From Candidatus Saccharimonadota bacterium (GTDB taxonomy: Bacteria > Patescibacteriota > Saccharimonadia > Saccharimonadales > Saccharimonadaceae): a DNA stretch of 36,280 bases. The translations under genes were made by a program, and so were the position numbers. The notes under the pieces were generated by a model. The model saw nothing but the letters and a program-made list of their open reading frames with translations, was not told where the DNA came from and did no database searches. Each line of letters begins with the position of its first letter. The first letter of the stretch is position 1. Of the stretch, positions 1-7,611 are shown one piece after another. The stretch is from assembly GCA_017645955.1 (NCBI GenBank), contig JAGCNM010000046.1:1-36280 (forward strand), given 5' to 3'.

Positions 1-202
1 CCGCCCCCGCGGTAAGTTGGGAGTAGTTTTAGCAACCGAAGCATCGAATTTAGACAGTTACTTTTATTGCTAAAACAGAGATAAATTAGAAACCGGTAGG
101 GAAAAACCAGACCGGTAATATGGTTATGCAATAAAAACCATAAGCAGTCAAGAAAAAGCACGTGTTCTAACAAGAACGCAATAATTTTGATATAATTTTT
201 AG
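1..202. other. Non-coding, structured upstream region
   Basis: No convincing coding frame is seen here. Several inverted repeats are visible: GTTTTAGCAA at 26-35 with its exact complement at 67-76 (10 bp), TATGGTT at 119-125 with AACCATA at 136-142, and GTTCT at 164-168 with AGAAC at 173-177. The motif ACCGGT occurs at 92-97 and 111-116. The first 12 bases are almost pure G+C, unlike what follows, so a GC-rich element or the end of an RNA gene may be cut by the window edge. I could not match it to RNase P RNA, tmRNA or SRP RNA. The segment ends in the -10 box of the next gene. Confidence 0.4.
191..196 (+). promoter_or_regulatory. -10 box of leaderless FemX-like gene
   Basis: TATAAT at 191-196 is followed by exactly 6 nt and then the ATG at 203. 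Transcription would start at or next to the ATG, leaving no room for a ribosome binding site. The same arrangement recurs at many starts in this window. Confidence 0.7.
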
Positions 203-1135
203 ATGAACATCCCAATAACACAGTCAAAAGCCTGGCAAAAACTCCAAGATGACCTTGGTGAAGCTAGCTTTTTTGAAAAAGAAGCCAGTTTCCAATATCT
301 AGCCATTTTAAAATCTACCCCTGTTGGGAATTACTTATATCTTCCATATGGCCCAGTCGCTGAAAATAAAGAATCCTTTAATAAAGCCATCAAATCCATT
401 AGACAAAGAGCCGATGAAAATAATGCAATCTTCATACGCGTTGAGCCTGTAAATTCCGATTTAATAAAGTCATCTGCTAAAGAGATTAAAAAATCTACCG
501 ATTTAAACCCTAAGGAGACCTGGATATTGGACCTAACGGGAAGCGACGAGGAATTAAGAGAAAAGCTTCCATCGCGCCTTCTAAGATACTACAAGAACGC
601 TCAAAAGAATAATCTAACCATCGAAACATCGAACAACCCAGACGACATTAAATATCTCTTAGATTTGCAGAAAGCCCTTGCGTCAAAGAAGGGAATAAAT
701 ACTTTTTCTGAAGCATATCTAAAAACCGAACTAAGTCAACCGTTTGCCACCCTCTACCTCTTAAAATATGACAATCCTGAGACAAATAACAGAGAAGTAA
801 TTGCTGCTGGACTTGTCTTCGACGATGAGACAACCCGCTATAATCTCCAAGGCGCTCAAACCGAACAGGGAAGAAAGCTTCATGCAACTGGCATTTTGAC
901 AATTAAGCTTATCCTAGATGCTAAAAAGAAAGGCCTAAAAACCTTCGATTTCTGGGGAATCGCCCCTGAGAATGCACCGAAAGACCATCCATGGGCCGGC
1001 TTTACAGCCTTTAAAAAGACATTTGCTGGCACCGAAGTAGCCTATGCCGGAACCTATGATATCGTCCAAAAACCATTCAAATACAAACTTTATAATATTG
1101 TTCGTAAACTAAATCGCTTGCGCCGCCGAATCTAA
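203..1135 (+). CDS. FemA/FemB/FemX-like peptidoglycan bridge aminoacyltransferase
   Basis: The 310-residue product resembles the FemABX family, which transfers amino acids from aminoacyl-tRNA to the stem peptide of lipid II to build the interpeptide bridge at the cytoplasmic face of the membrane. Visible family traits are the N-terminal 'ITQSKAWQKLQ' opening, the 'YLPYGPVA' stretch near residue 50, 'LPSRLLRYYKNAQKNNL' in the middle, and the C-terminal GNAT-like block with 'FDFWGIAP' and 'HPWAGFTAFKKTFAG'. The length is close to that of short FemX-type members (usually about 330-420). The start is fixed by the -10 box at 191-196, 6 nt upstream. It is followed by a P-type ATPase with its own leaderless promoter, so the two need not form an operon. 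The amino acid transferred cannot be read from sequence. Confidence 0.85.
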   Translation: MNIPITQSKAWQKLQDDLGEASFFEKEASFQYLAILKSTPVGNYLYLPYGPVAENKESFNKAIKSIRQRADENNAIFIRVEPVNSDLIKSSAKEIKKSTDLNPKETWILDLTGSDEELREKLPSRLLRYYKNAQKNNLTIETSNNPDDIKYLLDLQKALASKKGINTFSEAYLKTELSQPFATLYLLKYDNPETNNREVIAAGLVFDDETTRYNLQGAQTEQGRKLHATGILTIKLILDAKKKGLKTFDFWGIAPENAPKDHPWAGFTAFKKTFAGTEVAYAGTYDIVQKPFKYKLYNIVRKLNRLRRRI

Positions 1136-1158
1136 GCGGATATGGTATAATTTTCATT

Positions 1159-3447
1159 ATGAAACAGATGGGCCTATCTAGCGCCGAAGTGGAGGCGAAG
1201 AAAAAACAAGGAAAAGCTAACGACTACAAATCAAAAGATTCAAACTCAGTCGCTAAAATAGTTGCCCGCAATCTGTTTACTATCTTTAACCTAGTTAATT
1301 TAATATTAGCCCTCATGGTGTTTTCAGTCGGCTCTTATAAGAATCTTCTCTTTATCTTTATAGCAACCGCAAATACCATGATTGCAATCATTAACGAAAT
1401 ACGCGCCAAAAAGACCATAGAAAAAATGAAAATTCTCGCCGAACAAAACCCGACGGTCGTTAGAAACGGCAAACCAACTCAAATTAGCCCAACAGAAATC
1501 GTCGAAGACGATCTTATGATTCTCGGAATAGGTGACCAGATAATCGTTGATTCGGTAGTTGAAGAGGGAATTATAGAGGTAAACGAATCGTTCATCACCG
1601 GCGAATCAGATAACATTAAAAAACAACCTGGAGATAGGCTTACCTCTGGGAGTTTCATTGTTTCAGGCTCTTGTAAAGCAAAGGTTACCTCAGTTGGCGC
1701 CGAAAATTATATCACGAAGCTAGAATCATCCGCCCATACAATTAAAACAGCCGATTCAAAGCTGTTCAAAATCATGAATAACATCGTAAAATACATTTCT
1801 TTCGCTCTCATTCCTGTCGGCGCCCTACTCTTATGGTCGCGTTTTCGTGTCGAAAATAGCTCTCCCGAAATAGCTATAACGAGTACGGTTGCCGCTCTTA
1901 TCAATATGATCCCGGAAGGCCTCATCCTCTTAACCTCATCTATTCTTGCTCTCTCGACCATTCGTTTGAGCCGCAAAAAGGTTCTCGTCCAGGATCTCTA
2001 CAGTATAGAAACCCTCGCCAGAGTAGATTGTATAGCCCTAGATAAAACCGGTACCCTAACTACAGGAAAAATGAAGGTAAAAGACATCATTCCGGCAAAA
2101 GGAGTATCAAAAAAAGACCTATATAACACTCTAGCCCTTATTTTGAGCCACGCTACCGCTGACACCTCTACGTCTCTCGCTTTAAAAGAGATTGTATTTA
2201 AGGATGACAAATATAATACGTCAGAAGAAGTTGAAGAAGTCATCCCATTTTCATCTGAACGCAAATGCTCCGGCGTCAAAACCAAAAAAGCCACTTTCCT
2301 TATGGGCGCTCCAGAATTCATCACGAAAGAAAAAATAGAAGTAGATGGTGACCATCGCATCATAGCCATAGTAAAGGACAAAAAACTCCTAGGATATGCA
2401 TTGCTTGAAGATGATCTCAGAAAAGATGCCAAAAGAATCATCGATTACTTCTATAAAAACAATGTTGATATAAAAATTATCTCTGGCGATAGTCAAAAAA
2501 CTGTCGAAAAAATCGCTACCGCAACTGGCGTGAAAGACATTGCATCAGTTGACTTATCTAAATTAACCGCCCCAATAAACTATGAAAAAATAGTTGAAAA
2601 GTATAACATCTTTACAAGGGTCAAACCAAACGAAAAGAAAGCCCTAATTAAAGCACTAAAAAAACAGGGAAAGACCGTTGCTATGACAGGAGACGGGGTA
2701 AACGATATCCTAGCCATGAAAGAAGCGGATTGCTCTATCGCGATTGGCGAAGGGTCTGACGCTGCCCGCCGTTCCGCAAAACTAGTTCTCTTAAACAACG
2801 ATTTTGCATCAGTGCCTTCAATCATTGACGAAGGCCGCCAGACAATCAACAATCTTGAACGCTCGACCGCACTCTTTCTCGCGAAAACTGTTTACGCCTC
2901 AATTCTAGCCATTCTCTTCGTATTCCTCCCTTTTAGATATCCCTTCACGCCAATCGAAATGACACTTCTAAACTTCGCCTGCATCGGCTTCCCGGCCTTC
3001 ATCCTTGCTCTTGAGAAAAACACCGAACGCATAAAAAATCGCTTCGCAAAAAACATCATGCAGTATTCTGTTCCAATCGGCCTAACAGTCACAACATGTA
3101 CCCTTATCCTTGCTATCGTAGCTCATTACACAAACTTCTCTCAAACCGAGCTCACCACCGCGTCCCTCATTATTGCCTTCACAATTGATCTCATCCTCAT
3201 TTATTGGATATCAAAGCCACTGAATACGCTTCGGATAACCTTACTATTTACAATCGTCGGCATCATCATTGCAACATTCCTCATTCCACTCATTCGTGAT
3301 TTCTTCGAACTCGCCCTGCTAGATAAAAACAACCTGACTGTTACGATCCTCATCGCCGCCCTTGGGCTTATCGTTTTTGCAGTTGTACGCCGTTTAATGA
3401 ATTACTTCTTCTCGCGATTATTGAAAAAACGCCCCAATATCAGCTAA
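1159..3447 (+). CDS. P-type cation-transporting ATPase (CtpE-like)
   Basis: A 762-residue integral membrane ion pump of the HAD-type P-ATPase family. All hallmark motifs are present: TGES at 147-150 (actuator domain), PEGL at 252-255 in membrane segment M4, the phosphorylated Asp in DKTGT at 295-299, and TGDGVND at 510-516. There is no N-terminal heavy-metal-binding domain and no CPC motif, so a copper/zinc P1B pump is unlikely. The PEGL motif and overall size resemble the CtpE group of actinobacteria, reported to move calcium, but the ion is inference. Four hydrophobic segments follow the catalytic domains in the C-terminal third. The start lies 7 nt after TATAAT at 1146-1151, consistent with leaderless expression. 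Intact, with no frameshift seen. Confidence 0.9.
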   Translation: MKQMGLSSAEVEAKKKQGKANDYKSKDSNSVAKIVARNLFTIFNLVNLILALMVFSVGSYKNLLFIFIATANTMIAIINEIRAKKTIEKMKILAEQNPTVVRNGKPTQISPTEIVEDDLMILGIGDQIIVDSVVEEGIIEVNESFITGESDNIKKQPGDRLTSGSFIVSGSCKAKVTSVGAENYITKLESSAHTIKTADSKLFKIMNNIVKYISFALIPVGALLLWSRFRVENSSPEIAITSTVAALINMIPEGLILLTSSILALSTIRLSRKKVLVQDLYSIETLARVDCIALDKTGTLTTGKMKVKDIIPAKGVSKKDLYNTLALILSHATADTSTSLALKEIVFKDDKYNTSEEVEEVIPFSSERKCSGVKTKKATFLMGAPEFITKEKIEVDGDHRIIAIVKDKKLLGYALLEDDLRKDAKRIIDYFYKNNVDIKIISGDSQKTVEKIATATGVKDIASVDLSKLTAPINYEKIVEKYNIFTRVKPNEKKALIKALKKQGKTVAMTGDGVNDILAMKEADCSIAIGEGSDAARRSAKLVLLNNDFASVPSIIDEGRQTINNLERSTALFLAKTVYASILAILFVFLPFRYPFTPIEMTLLNFACIGFPAFILALEKNTERIKNRFAKNIMQYSVPIGLTVTTCTLILAIVAHYTNFSQTELTTASLIIAFTIDLILIYWISKPLNTLRITLLFTIVGIIIATFLIPLIRDFFELALLDKNNLTVTILIAALGLIVFAVVRRLMNYFFSRLLKKRPNIS

Positions 3448-3482
3448 AAAACACCAAAAACTTATTTTATGCTATAATTTAA

Positions 3483-3502
3483 CCATAAGCAAAAAGGAAA
3501 TC
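3483..3502 (+). promoter_or_regulatory. Conserved 5' leader block with Shine-Dalgarno
   Basis: The 20-nt block CCATAAGCAAAAAGGAAATC precedes the ATG at 3505 and contains the purine-rich RBS AAAAGGA. A near-identical copy (19 of 20 bases) lies at 17127-17146 before a paralogous gene. A TATAAT -10 box lies just upstream at 3473-3478, so this gene has a short leader, unlike its leaderless neighbours. Confidence 0.6.
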
Positions 3503-3504
3503 GC

Positions 3505-4554
3505 ATGGAACAAGAGAATAATGCGGCCGGCGTAGTTAACACTCCGCCAGTTGCTCAACCAACACAGCCGGAAGTTGAAACAAACCAACCAGCTCCGGAA
3601 AACATCGAAACAATCAATATTCCGCAATCTCCAGCACCGACCCCCGAAGAAAAGAATAAAAAGCTCTTTATTATAGCTATTGCGGCTGGCGTACTTGCCG
3701 TCGCTGGTCTAGCCTTCGGTATTTACGGCATGACCCGACCGGCTAAAATCTCGAACTTCACAGTCCAAGCAAAAAACGATGAGGGAACTGTTACCGAACT
3801 TAATAAAGACAAAATCGACATCGATGATAAATCTAACACAATTACCATTCCTGACACCTTATCTCCACTCGGCATTAGTAAGGAACTAGCGGCTTCTGTA
3901 GTGAAACCATACCTCCATGACCTTGGCGCTTTCTCTGATATCCTTAACAATAAATTCAATGAGAACAACAAAATCAGAATCGCTTTTCAAAACATCGATC
4001 CTCAAAACCTCCTCTTGTCTACAGGTGATTCATTTAGGGTTTCATATAGTGACCTAAACAATATGTATAAGTATCTTTTTGGCAGTGATACTAATTTGGA
4101 AAAGAAGAATTATAACAACCAAACATTCCTCTATGTTCCAGGCGACAACGCAACATCTGATTACTTCCTCGTCTACCCAGGTGGCTACGGTGGAACAGGC
4201 CTAACAAAATTCACGGCAATTAAAGACGCCTACTTCGAAGACAACAAATTGATAATCGAGATGTACCGTGAAAACCTTTCTTGGTGTGGCATAGTTATTC
4301 CAGAACCTGACGTTTGCGTAGATCAGCAAACCTGGTTCTCCGATAACGACTTTGAGGCGAAGCAAAAAATTATTGAGAAATTTGGCAACAAGTTATCCGT
4401 CAAAAAAATGTATTTTGGTAAAGACAATGGACACTACATTTTAGAATCAATTGTTGATGTAGAAAAAGAATCAGATACAATACCGGACGAAGAGGAAACT
4501 ACTGAAGAAGAAACAACCGAAGAGGAAACTACTGAAGAAGAAACGAAAGAATAA
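3505..4554 (+). CDS. Membrane-anchored protein of unknown function, acidic tail
   Basis: I do not recognise a named family in this 349-residue protein. It has a Pro/Glu/Gln-rich N-terminal segment of about 50 residues, one hydrophobic helix at about 53-75 ('LFIIAIAAGVLAVAGLAFGIYG'-type), an extracytoplasmic domain of about 250 residues, and an acidic tail of repeated E-E-T-T-E units at the end. The orientation (long polar N-terminus inside, domain outside) is inferred. The product at 17149-18060 shares the same layout, a similar membrane helix (LAVAGxAFG) and a similar middle segment (xLNxxYKYxFG... LYxP), so the two are paralogs. Both share a conserved leader. The stop codon lies 1 nt from the end of the convergent tsaD, with no terminator visible between them. 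Confidence 0.8.
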   Translation: MEQENNAAGVVNTPPVAQPTQPEVETNQPAPENIETINIPQSPAPTPEEKNKKLFIIAIAAGVLAVAGLAFGIYGMTRPAKISNFTVQAKNDEGTVTELNKDKIDIDDKSNTITIPDTLSPLGISKELAASVVKPYLHDLGAFSDILNNKFNENNKIRIAFQNIDPQNLLLSTGDSFRVSYSDLNNMYKYLFGSDTNLEKKNYNNQTFLYVPGDNATSDYFLVYPGGYGGTGLTKFTAIKDAYFEDNKLIIEMYRENLSWCGIVIPEPDVCVDQQTWFSDNDFEAKQKIIEKFGNKLSVKKMYFGKDNGHYILESIVDVEKESDTIPDEEETTEEETTEEETTEEETKE

Positions 4555-4555
4555 A

Positions 4556-5614
4556 CTAAACAATACTAATTCTCGGATAGATATTTAGCGTATACGGATC
4601 AGTCGGGCTAACCCCCGACTGAATTTCGTAATAAGCTGCCGCCCCAACCATTGCTCCATTATCTCCCGAAAGAGTCGGAAGCGGGAAAAATGCCTCAGGT
4701 AAAGCCGTCCTTAAAGCCTTATTCGCCGATACTCCGCCCGCGACTACGACTGAACGCGCATCAGGATATTTTTCCTTACTTTTCTCTATCTTCTCGCATA
4801 ATATTTCAACCGCAGTTTTTTGAAAAGAAGCAGCAAAATCGTAAATTTGTTGCTCGCTTAAGTGGTTTTTTAAATCATGCGAAGGATGAGAAATTGGCAA
4901 GTTCAGCTCTTTTTGCACAGCTCGTAAAACCGCAGTCTTTAGCCCAGAGAAAGAAAAATCTAAATTAGGAACCTTCGGGTGTGGTAAGTGATACTTTAAA
5001 GCATCTCCTTTTAATGCCGCCTCCGCAATCGAAGGTCCACCAGGATAGGGAAGCCCTAAAATCTTCGCCACTTTATCAAAACATTCCCCAACTGCATCAT
5101 CAACCGTCGTCCCTACAATCTCAAACCGATTATGTCCCGACATATACAAAATCTGCGTATGCCCCCCCGAAACCACTAACGCTAAAAGCGGGAATGTTGG
5201 GAGATTACCAGAAAAATCTTCAGACTCGAGAGCCGAAGATTTTTCTGAACTAAGCCAATTTGCGTACACATGTGATTTCAGATGATGCACTGCGTACAAC
5301 GGCTTATTGTGCAAAATCGCTAGAGTTCTCGCCGTTAATGTCCCGATTAGTAGCGAACCAAGTAGCCCCGGCGCATGCGTTACTGCTATTGCGTCAATCA
5401 TGTCCCAGGAACAATCCGCGTCCGATAAAGCCTTATTGATAACTGGCATCATTACCTCTAAGTGGCTTCTTGCCGCTACCTCTGGTATCACACCCCCATA
5501 TTCCTTAAAAATATCAATTTGCGAAACAACTACGTTCGACAAAATCCTGACCCCGTCCTCAACGACAGAAGCCGCTGTTTCGTCGCAACTTGTCTCAATT
5601 CCTAATATTTTCAC
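4556..5614 (-). CDS. tsaD: tRNA N6-adenosine threonylcarbamoyltransferase TsaD
   Basis: A 352-residue TsaD (Kae1/YgjD family), the enzyme that transfers threonylcarbamoyl to A37 of ANN-decoding tRNAs together with TsaB and TsaE. It opens with 'ILGIETSCDETAASVV', has 'THAPGLLGSLLIG', the metal-ligand pair H111 and H115 in HHLKSH, and 'VVSGGHTQ'. The frame is open further upstream, but the family N-terminus fits a GTG start at 5614. That choice is supported by TATAAT (complement of 5621-5626) exactly 6 nt before the GTG. Residues about 122-135 (SSEKSSALESEDFS) are extra relative to typical TsaD, and their DNA is a palindrome (5209-5247). The key residues are unaffected, so activity is expected. 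Divergent from the HTH operon at 5733. Confidence 0.95.
   Translation of the reverse strand: MKILGIETSCDETAASVVEDGVRILSNVVVSQIDIFKEYGGVIPEVAARSHLEVMMPVINKALSDADCSWDMIDAIAVTHAPGLLGSLLIGTLTARTLAILHNKPLYAVHHLKSHVYANWLSSEKSSALESEDFSGNLPTFPLLALVVSGGHTQILYMSGHNRFEIVGTTVDDAVGECFDKVAKILGLPYPGGPSIAEAALKGDALKYHLPHPKVPNLDFSFSGLKTAVLRAVQKELNLPISHPSHDLKNHLSEQQIYDFAASFQKTAVEILCEKIEKSKEKYPDARSVVVAGGVSANKALRTALPEAFFPLPTLSGDNGAMVGAAAYYEIQSGVSPTDPYTLNIYPRISIV
5209..5247. repeat. In-frame palindrome inside tsaD
   Basis: CAGAAAAATCTTC at 5209-5221 is the exact reverse complement of 5235-5247, separated by 13 nt containing the XhoI-like palindrome CTCGAG (5225-5230). The 39-bp unit equals 13 codons and falls just before the TsaD 'FPLLALVVSGGHTQ' block, where other TsaD proteins have a short variable loop. 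It may be an inserted palindromic element. Confidence 0.7.
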
Positions 5615-5620
5615 CCCAAA

Positions 5621-5626
5621 ATTATA
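5621..5626 (-). promoter_or_regulatory. -10 box of leaderless tsaD
   Basis: Read on the minus strand, TATAAT is followed by 6 nt (TTTGGG) and then GTG. It decides the tsaD start in favour of the GTG at 5614 over upstream in-frame ATGs. Confidence 0.7.
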
Positions 5627-5656
5627 CCACATACCCCTATAAAATGCCACTTTCCA

Positions 5657-5685
5657 TTGACAAAACATAACAAGTATGCTATAAT
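5657..5685 (+). promoter_or_regulatory. Consensus sigma-70 promoter
   Basis: TTGACA at 5657-5662 and TATAAT at 5680-5685 are both perfect consensus hexamers with an ideal 17-nt spacer. It reads into the two HTH-containing genes. This is the best promoter by consensus in the window and suggests strong expression. The transcript would carry a leader of about 40 nt with a GAGGGG ribosome binding site. Confidence 0.85.
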
Positions 5686-5732
5686 TAGAAAACGTAGTTT
5701 TGTTGGTAAATAAAAAAGAGGGGTGGTTAAAA

Positions 5733-6095
5733 ATGCAAAAGACCAACGAAAGAACCTTAAGAATGATGGAAGAGTTCATCGCTTTGCGCGAAAAGGGATT
5801 TAGTATCCCTGACATCGCAAAACACTTTGATCTCTCAGAGACGACAATCTACAAAAACTTAGGCAAAATTGCCGAAAAGGCCGGCGTAACAAGGAAATCT
5901 CTTCTTGATAAGCCTTTCGAAGCCGACCATTCCGGTCGCAATTTTACCCCAGTAAAGCCAGTCAATCCGACTGATTTTCGCAAGCACCACACGGCGGCCA
6001 TGGCAGAAATCGACTATCTTACGCAAACCATTGGCCAGACCATCGAGGATTACGAGGTAATCGAAAAAATTCTAGACGAGGTGTTAAACAAATGA
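5733..6095 (+). CDS. Small helix-turn-helix protein, unknown function
   Basis: A 120-residue protein with a clear helix-turn-helix at about residues 15-47 ('GFSIPDIAKHFDLSETTIYKNL'-type), as in LuxR/sigma-4-like DNA-binding domains, followed by a Pro-containing linker and a helical C-terminus (about 75-120). An upstream TTG in the same frame at 5700 is less likely; I chose ATG 5733 because GAGGGG lies just before it. The next gene overlaps its stop codon by 2 nt (ATGA), so the pair is translationally coupled. The very strong promoter suggests an abundant DNA-binding protein. No named family is recognised. Confidence 0.8.
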   Translation: MQKTNERTLRMMEEFIALREKGFSIPDIAKHFDLSETTIYKNLGKIAEKAGVTRKSLLDKPFEADHSGRNFTPVKPVNPTDFRKHHTAAMAEIDYLTQTIGQTIEDYEVIEKILDEVLNK

Positions 6096-6949
6096 TGGAA
6101 TTACACTCATTAACTGCGAAGCATATCAGAGTCCATATCAAAAATGGCTCTACCCCAGAAGATCTCATGGCTCACTATTCCTGCACCGAAGCAGAACTGA
6201 AAGAACACATCCAACGACTCTATAGCCAAGGGAACGGTAAAAGGGCTCAAGATATCCTAAACGCCCTAAAGGCAAACCGTAAGAAGCCGAGTCGGAAATC
6301 CAAAGCTGGAGCCGACGCCGCCGTCGCAACGATCCCTGTAACAATGAGGACCTTAGGCGAGTTGATGGACGATTTAGGCATCGAACCGCCTCCGGAGAAA
6401 ACCTTGGCTGACTTAGAGGAAGAAGAACGCGTCCTTAGTGACGAAGTCATGGCCCTCGAAAGCCAGCACAAAGCGCTCGCCCAAAAGCATCATGCCTGCA
6501 TCGGCAACCTCAGAAATCTTCAAGCTAAACTTGAGGAGATTAAATCGCTGCTTCAGTCCTGTCGTGACGACTACGAGGAAGGTGTGGCCGAGGCTAATAC
6601 CATCGCGGATCAAATGAACGAAATCTGCAATCTTCGACGCGAGAAAGTGGTGGCACTAGAAGCAGTGCGCCAACTGATTGAGGAGAAGAAGACAGTGACG
6701 CTCTATGTCTACGCAGATGGACGCATCGAAGCATCAGATAATCCAGAATTCGACTTCGATGATTACGGATATCAAGATCTGAAACCCTGGCTTAGCGAAA
6801 GGGAAGAATGCCAAAACCTCCGGGTTCGCGACATCGATACCTTAGCTCGCCTCCTAAAGATCGACGAACAGGCTGAAAAGCACCTACTGGTCTTCGTCTT
6901 CGAAGATGAGGACCTCGAATCTGCCTTCCAGACAATCAAAGGCGCCTAA
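6092..6949 (+). CDS. Coiled-coil protein with N-terminal HTH-like segment, unknown
   Basis: A 285-residue protein co-transcribed with the HTH gene at 5733. Residues about 9-40 (GSTPEDLMAHYSCTEAELKEHI) resemble another helix-turn-helix. A basic linker (KANRKKPSRKSK, about 54-65) follows, then a long charged heptad-like stretch at about 95-195, consistent with a coiled coil. The C-terminal 90 residues are acidic and mixed alpha/beta in appearance. I recognise no family. The start could be either of two adjacent ATGs at 6092 and 6095. The base composition of the gene is a little more GC-rich than its neighbours. Terminator at 6961. Confidence 0.75.
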   Translation: MMELHSLTAKHIRVHIKNGSTPEDLMAHYSCTEAELKEHIQRLYSQGNGKRAQDILNALKANRKKPSRKSKAGADAAVATIPVTMRTLGELMDDLGIEPPPEKTLADLEEEERVLSDEVMALESQHKALAQKHHACIGNLRNLQAKLEEIKSLLQSCRDDYEEGVAEANTIADQMNEICNLRREKVVALEAVRQLIEEKKTVTLYVYADGRIEASDNPEFDFDDYGYQDLKPWLSEREECQNLRVRDIDTLARLLKIDEQAEKHLLVFVFEDEDLESAFQTIKGA

Positions 6950-6960
6950 GCTTCCATCGT

Positions 6961-6993
6961 GCCACCCTATGTAATAGACTAGGGTGGCTTTTT
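6961..6993 (+). terminator. Rho-independent terminator of the HTH operon
   Basis: GCCACCCTA (6961-6969) pairs with TAGGGTGGC (6980-6988), a 9-bp stem with a 10-nt loop, followed directly by TTTTT. It lies 12 nt after the stop of the coiled-coil gene. Confidence 0.9.
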
Positions 6994-7010
6994 ATATCAT
7001 GAAATGAATA

Positions 7011-7442
7011 TTACTCATGATGATATGGTCCACCAATCGCAATTTGCGAAGCCCGATAAATCTGTTCACAAACGATTAATCTAGCAATCATGTGCGGAAA
7101 TACCAATTTCGAGAAGCTCCAAACAAAGTTTGCTTTTTCTCTTATCGTATCATTAAATCCATAAGCCCCACCAACTAAAATCACTATCTCCCGCCCATTC
7201 AAGAACGCTATTTCTAACCGCTTAGAAAATTCATCTGATGATATATTTTCTCCGCGTTCGTCACAGCAAATTACAAATTCTCGTCCCGAGAATGGCCACT
7301 CTTCCAACTTCTTTAAAAACTTCTCCTCTTCAACAAATTCCCAAGAAACATCGTATGGCTTTCTCAGTCTCTTCTCGTATTCAGCGCAAGCCTCTCTGCA
7401 CCACTCAACATTTTTCTTTCCCCCGCAAATAATCTTAATCAT
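7011..7442 (-). CDS. rlmH: 23S rRNA (pseudouridine-1915 N3) methyltransferase RlmH
   Basis: A 143-residue SPOUT-class methyltransferase that modifies pseudouridine 1915 in helix 69 of 23S rRNA, using S-adenosylmethionine. Family signs: 'EYEKRLRKPY', 'CDERGENISSDEFSKRL', the knot region 'VILVGGAYGF' and the C-terminus 'CEQIYRASQIAIGGPYHHE' (usual ending YH-x-x). Slightly shorter than E. coli RlmH (155). The frame stays open upstream, but ATG 7442 gives the family N-terminus (MIKIICGGKK). TATAAT on the minus strand (7450-7455) is 7 nt from it, indicating a leaderless mRNA. The promoter region is shared back to back with tRNA-Gln. Confidence 0.95.
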   Translation of the reverse strand: MIKIICGGKKNVEWCREACAEYEKRLRKPYDVSWEFVEEEKFLKKLEEWPFSGREFVICCDERGENISSDEFSKRLEIAFLNGREIVILVGGAYGFNDTIREKANFVWSFSKLVFPHMIARLIVCEQIYRASQIAIGGPYHHE

Positions 7443-7466
7443 ACTAACAATTATAGCATTATATGG

Positions 7467-7472
7467 TATAAT
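7467..7472 (+). promoter_or_regulatory. -10 box of tRNA-Gln
   Basis: TATAAT at 7467-7472 lies 10 nt before the first base of the tRNA. The divergent rlmH -10 box lies 12 bp away on the other strand, so both promoters are packed into about 25 bp. Confidence 0.65.
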
Positions 7473-7482
7473 AAGCCTACAT

Positions 7483-7557
7483 TGGACCGTCGCCAAGCGG
7501 TAAGGCACTGGGTTTTGGTCCCAGCATTCGCAGGTTCGAATCCTGCCGGTCCAGCCA
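7483..7557 (+). tRNA. tRNA-Gln (anticodon TTG), CCA encoded
   Basis: Full cloverleaf can be drawn: acceptor TGGACCG/CGGTCCA, D-arm with GCC/GGC, anticodon stem CTGGG/CCCAG with loop TTTTGGT (anticodon TTG), T-stem GCAGG/CCTGC with loop TTCGAAT, discriminator G and an encoded CCA at 7555-7557. It decodes CAA and, by wobble, CAG. Confidence 0.97.
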
Positions 7558-7598
7558 CGAAATTAAAGAAAGACCTGAAAGGTCTTTATTTAATTTCG
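7558..7598. repeat. 41-nt near-perfect hairpin after tRNA-Gln
   Basis: Starting directly after the tRNA CCA, 7558-7576 pairs with 7580-7598: a 10-bp AT-rich outer stem, one G/A mismatch and an 8-bp AAAGACCT/AGGTCTTT inner stem with a 3-nt loop. There is no T-run behind it, so it may be a 3'-processing or termination structure rather than a classical terminator. Confidence 0.8.
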
Positions 7599-7611
7599 TA
7601 TTTGTGAGCGA

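Noticed and set aside
4490-4551. Tandem repeats GAAGAAGAAAC/GAGGAAACTACT as a possible repeat array or CRISPR
   Set aside because: They are simple in-frame E-E-T-T codon repeats at the end of an anchored protein; no spacers, no cas genes.
5615-5815. Longer TsaD with 67 more N-terminal residues
   Set aside because: The extension overlaps the divergent HTH gene and its promoter, has no family similarity, and the -10 box 6 nt before GTG 5614 sets the start.
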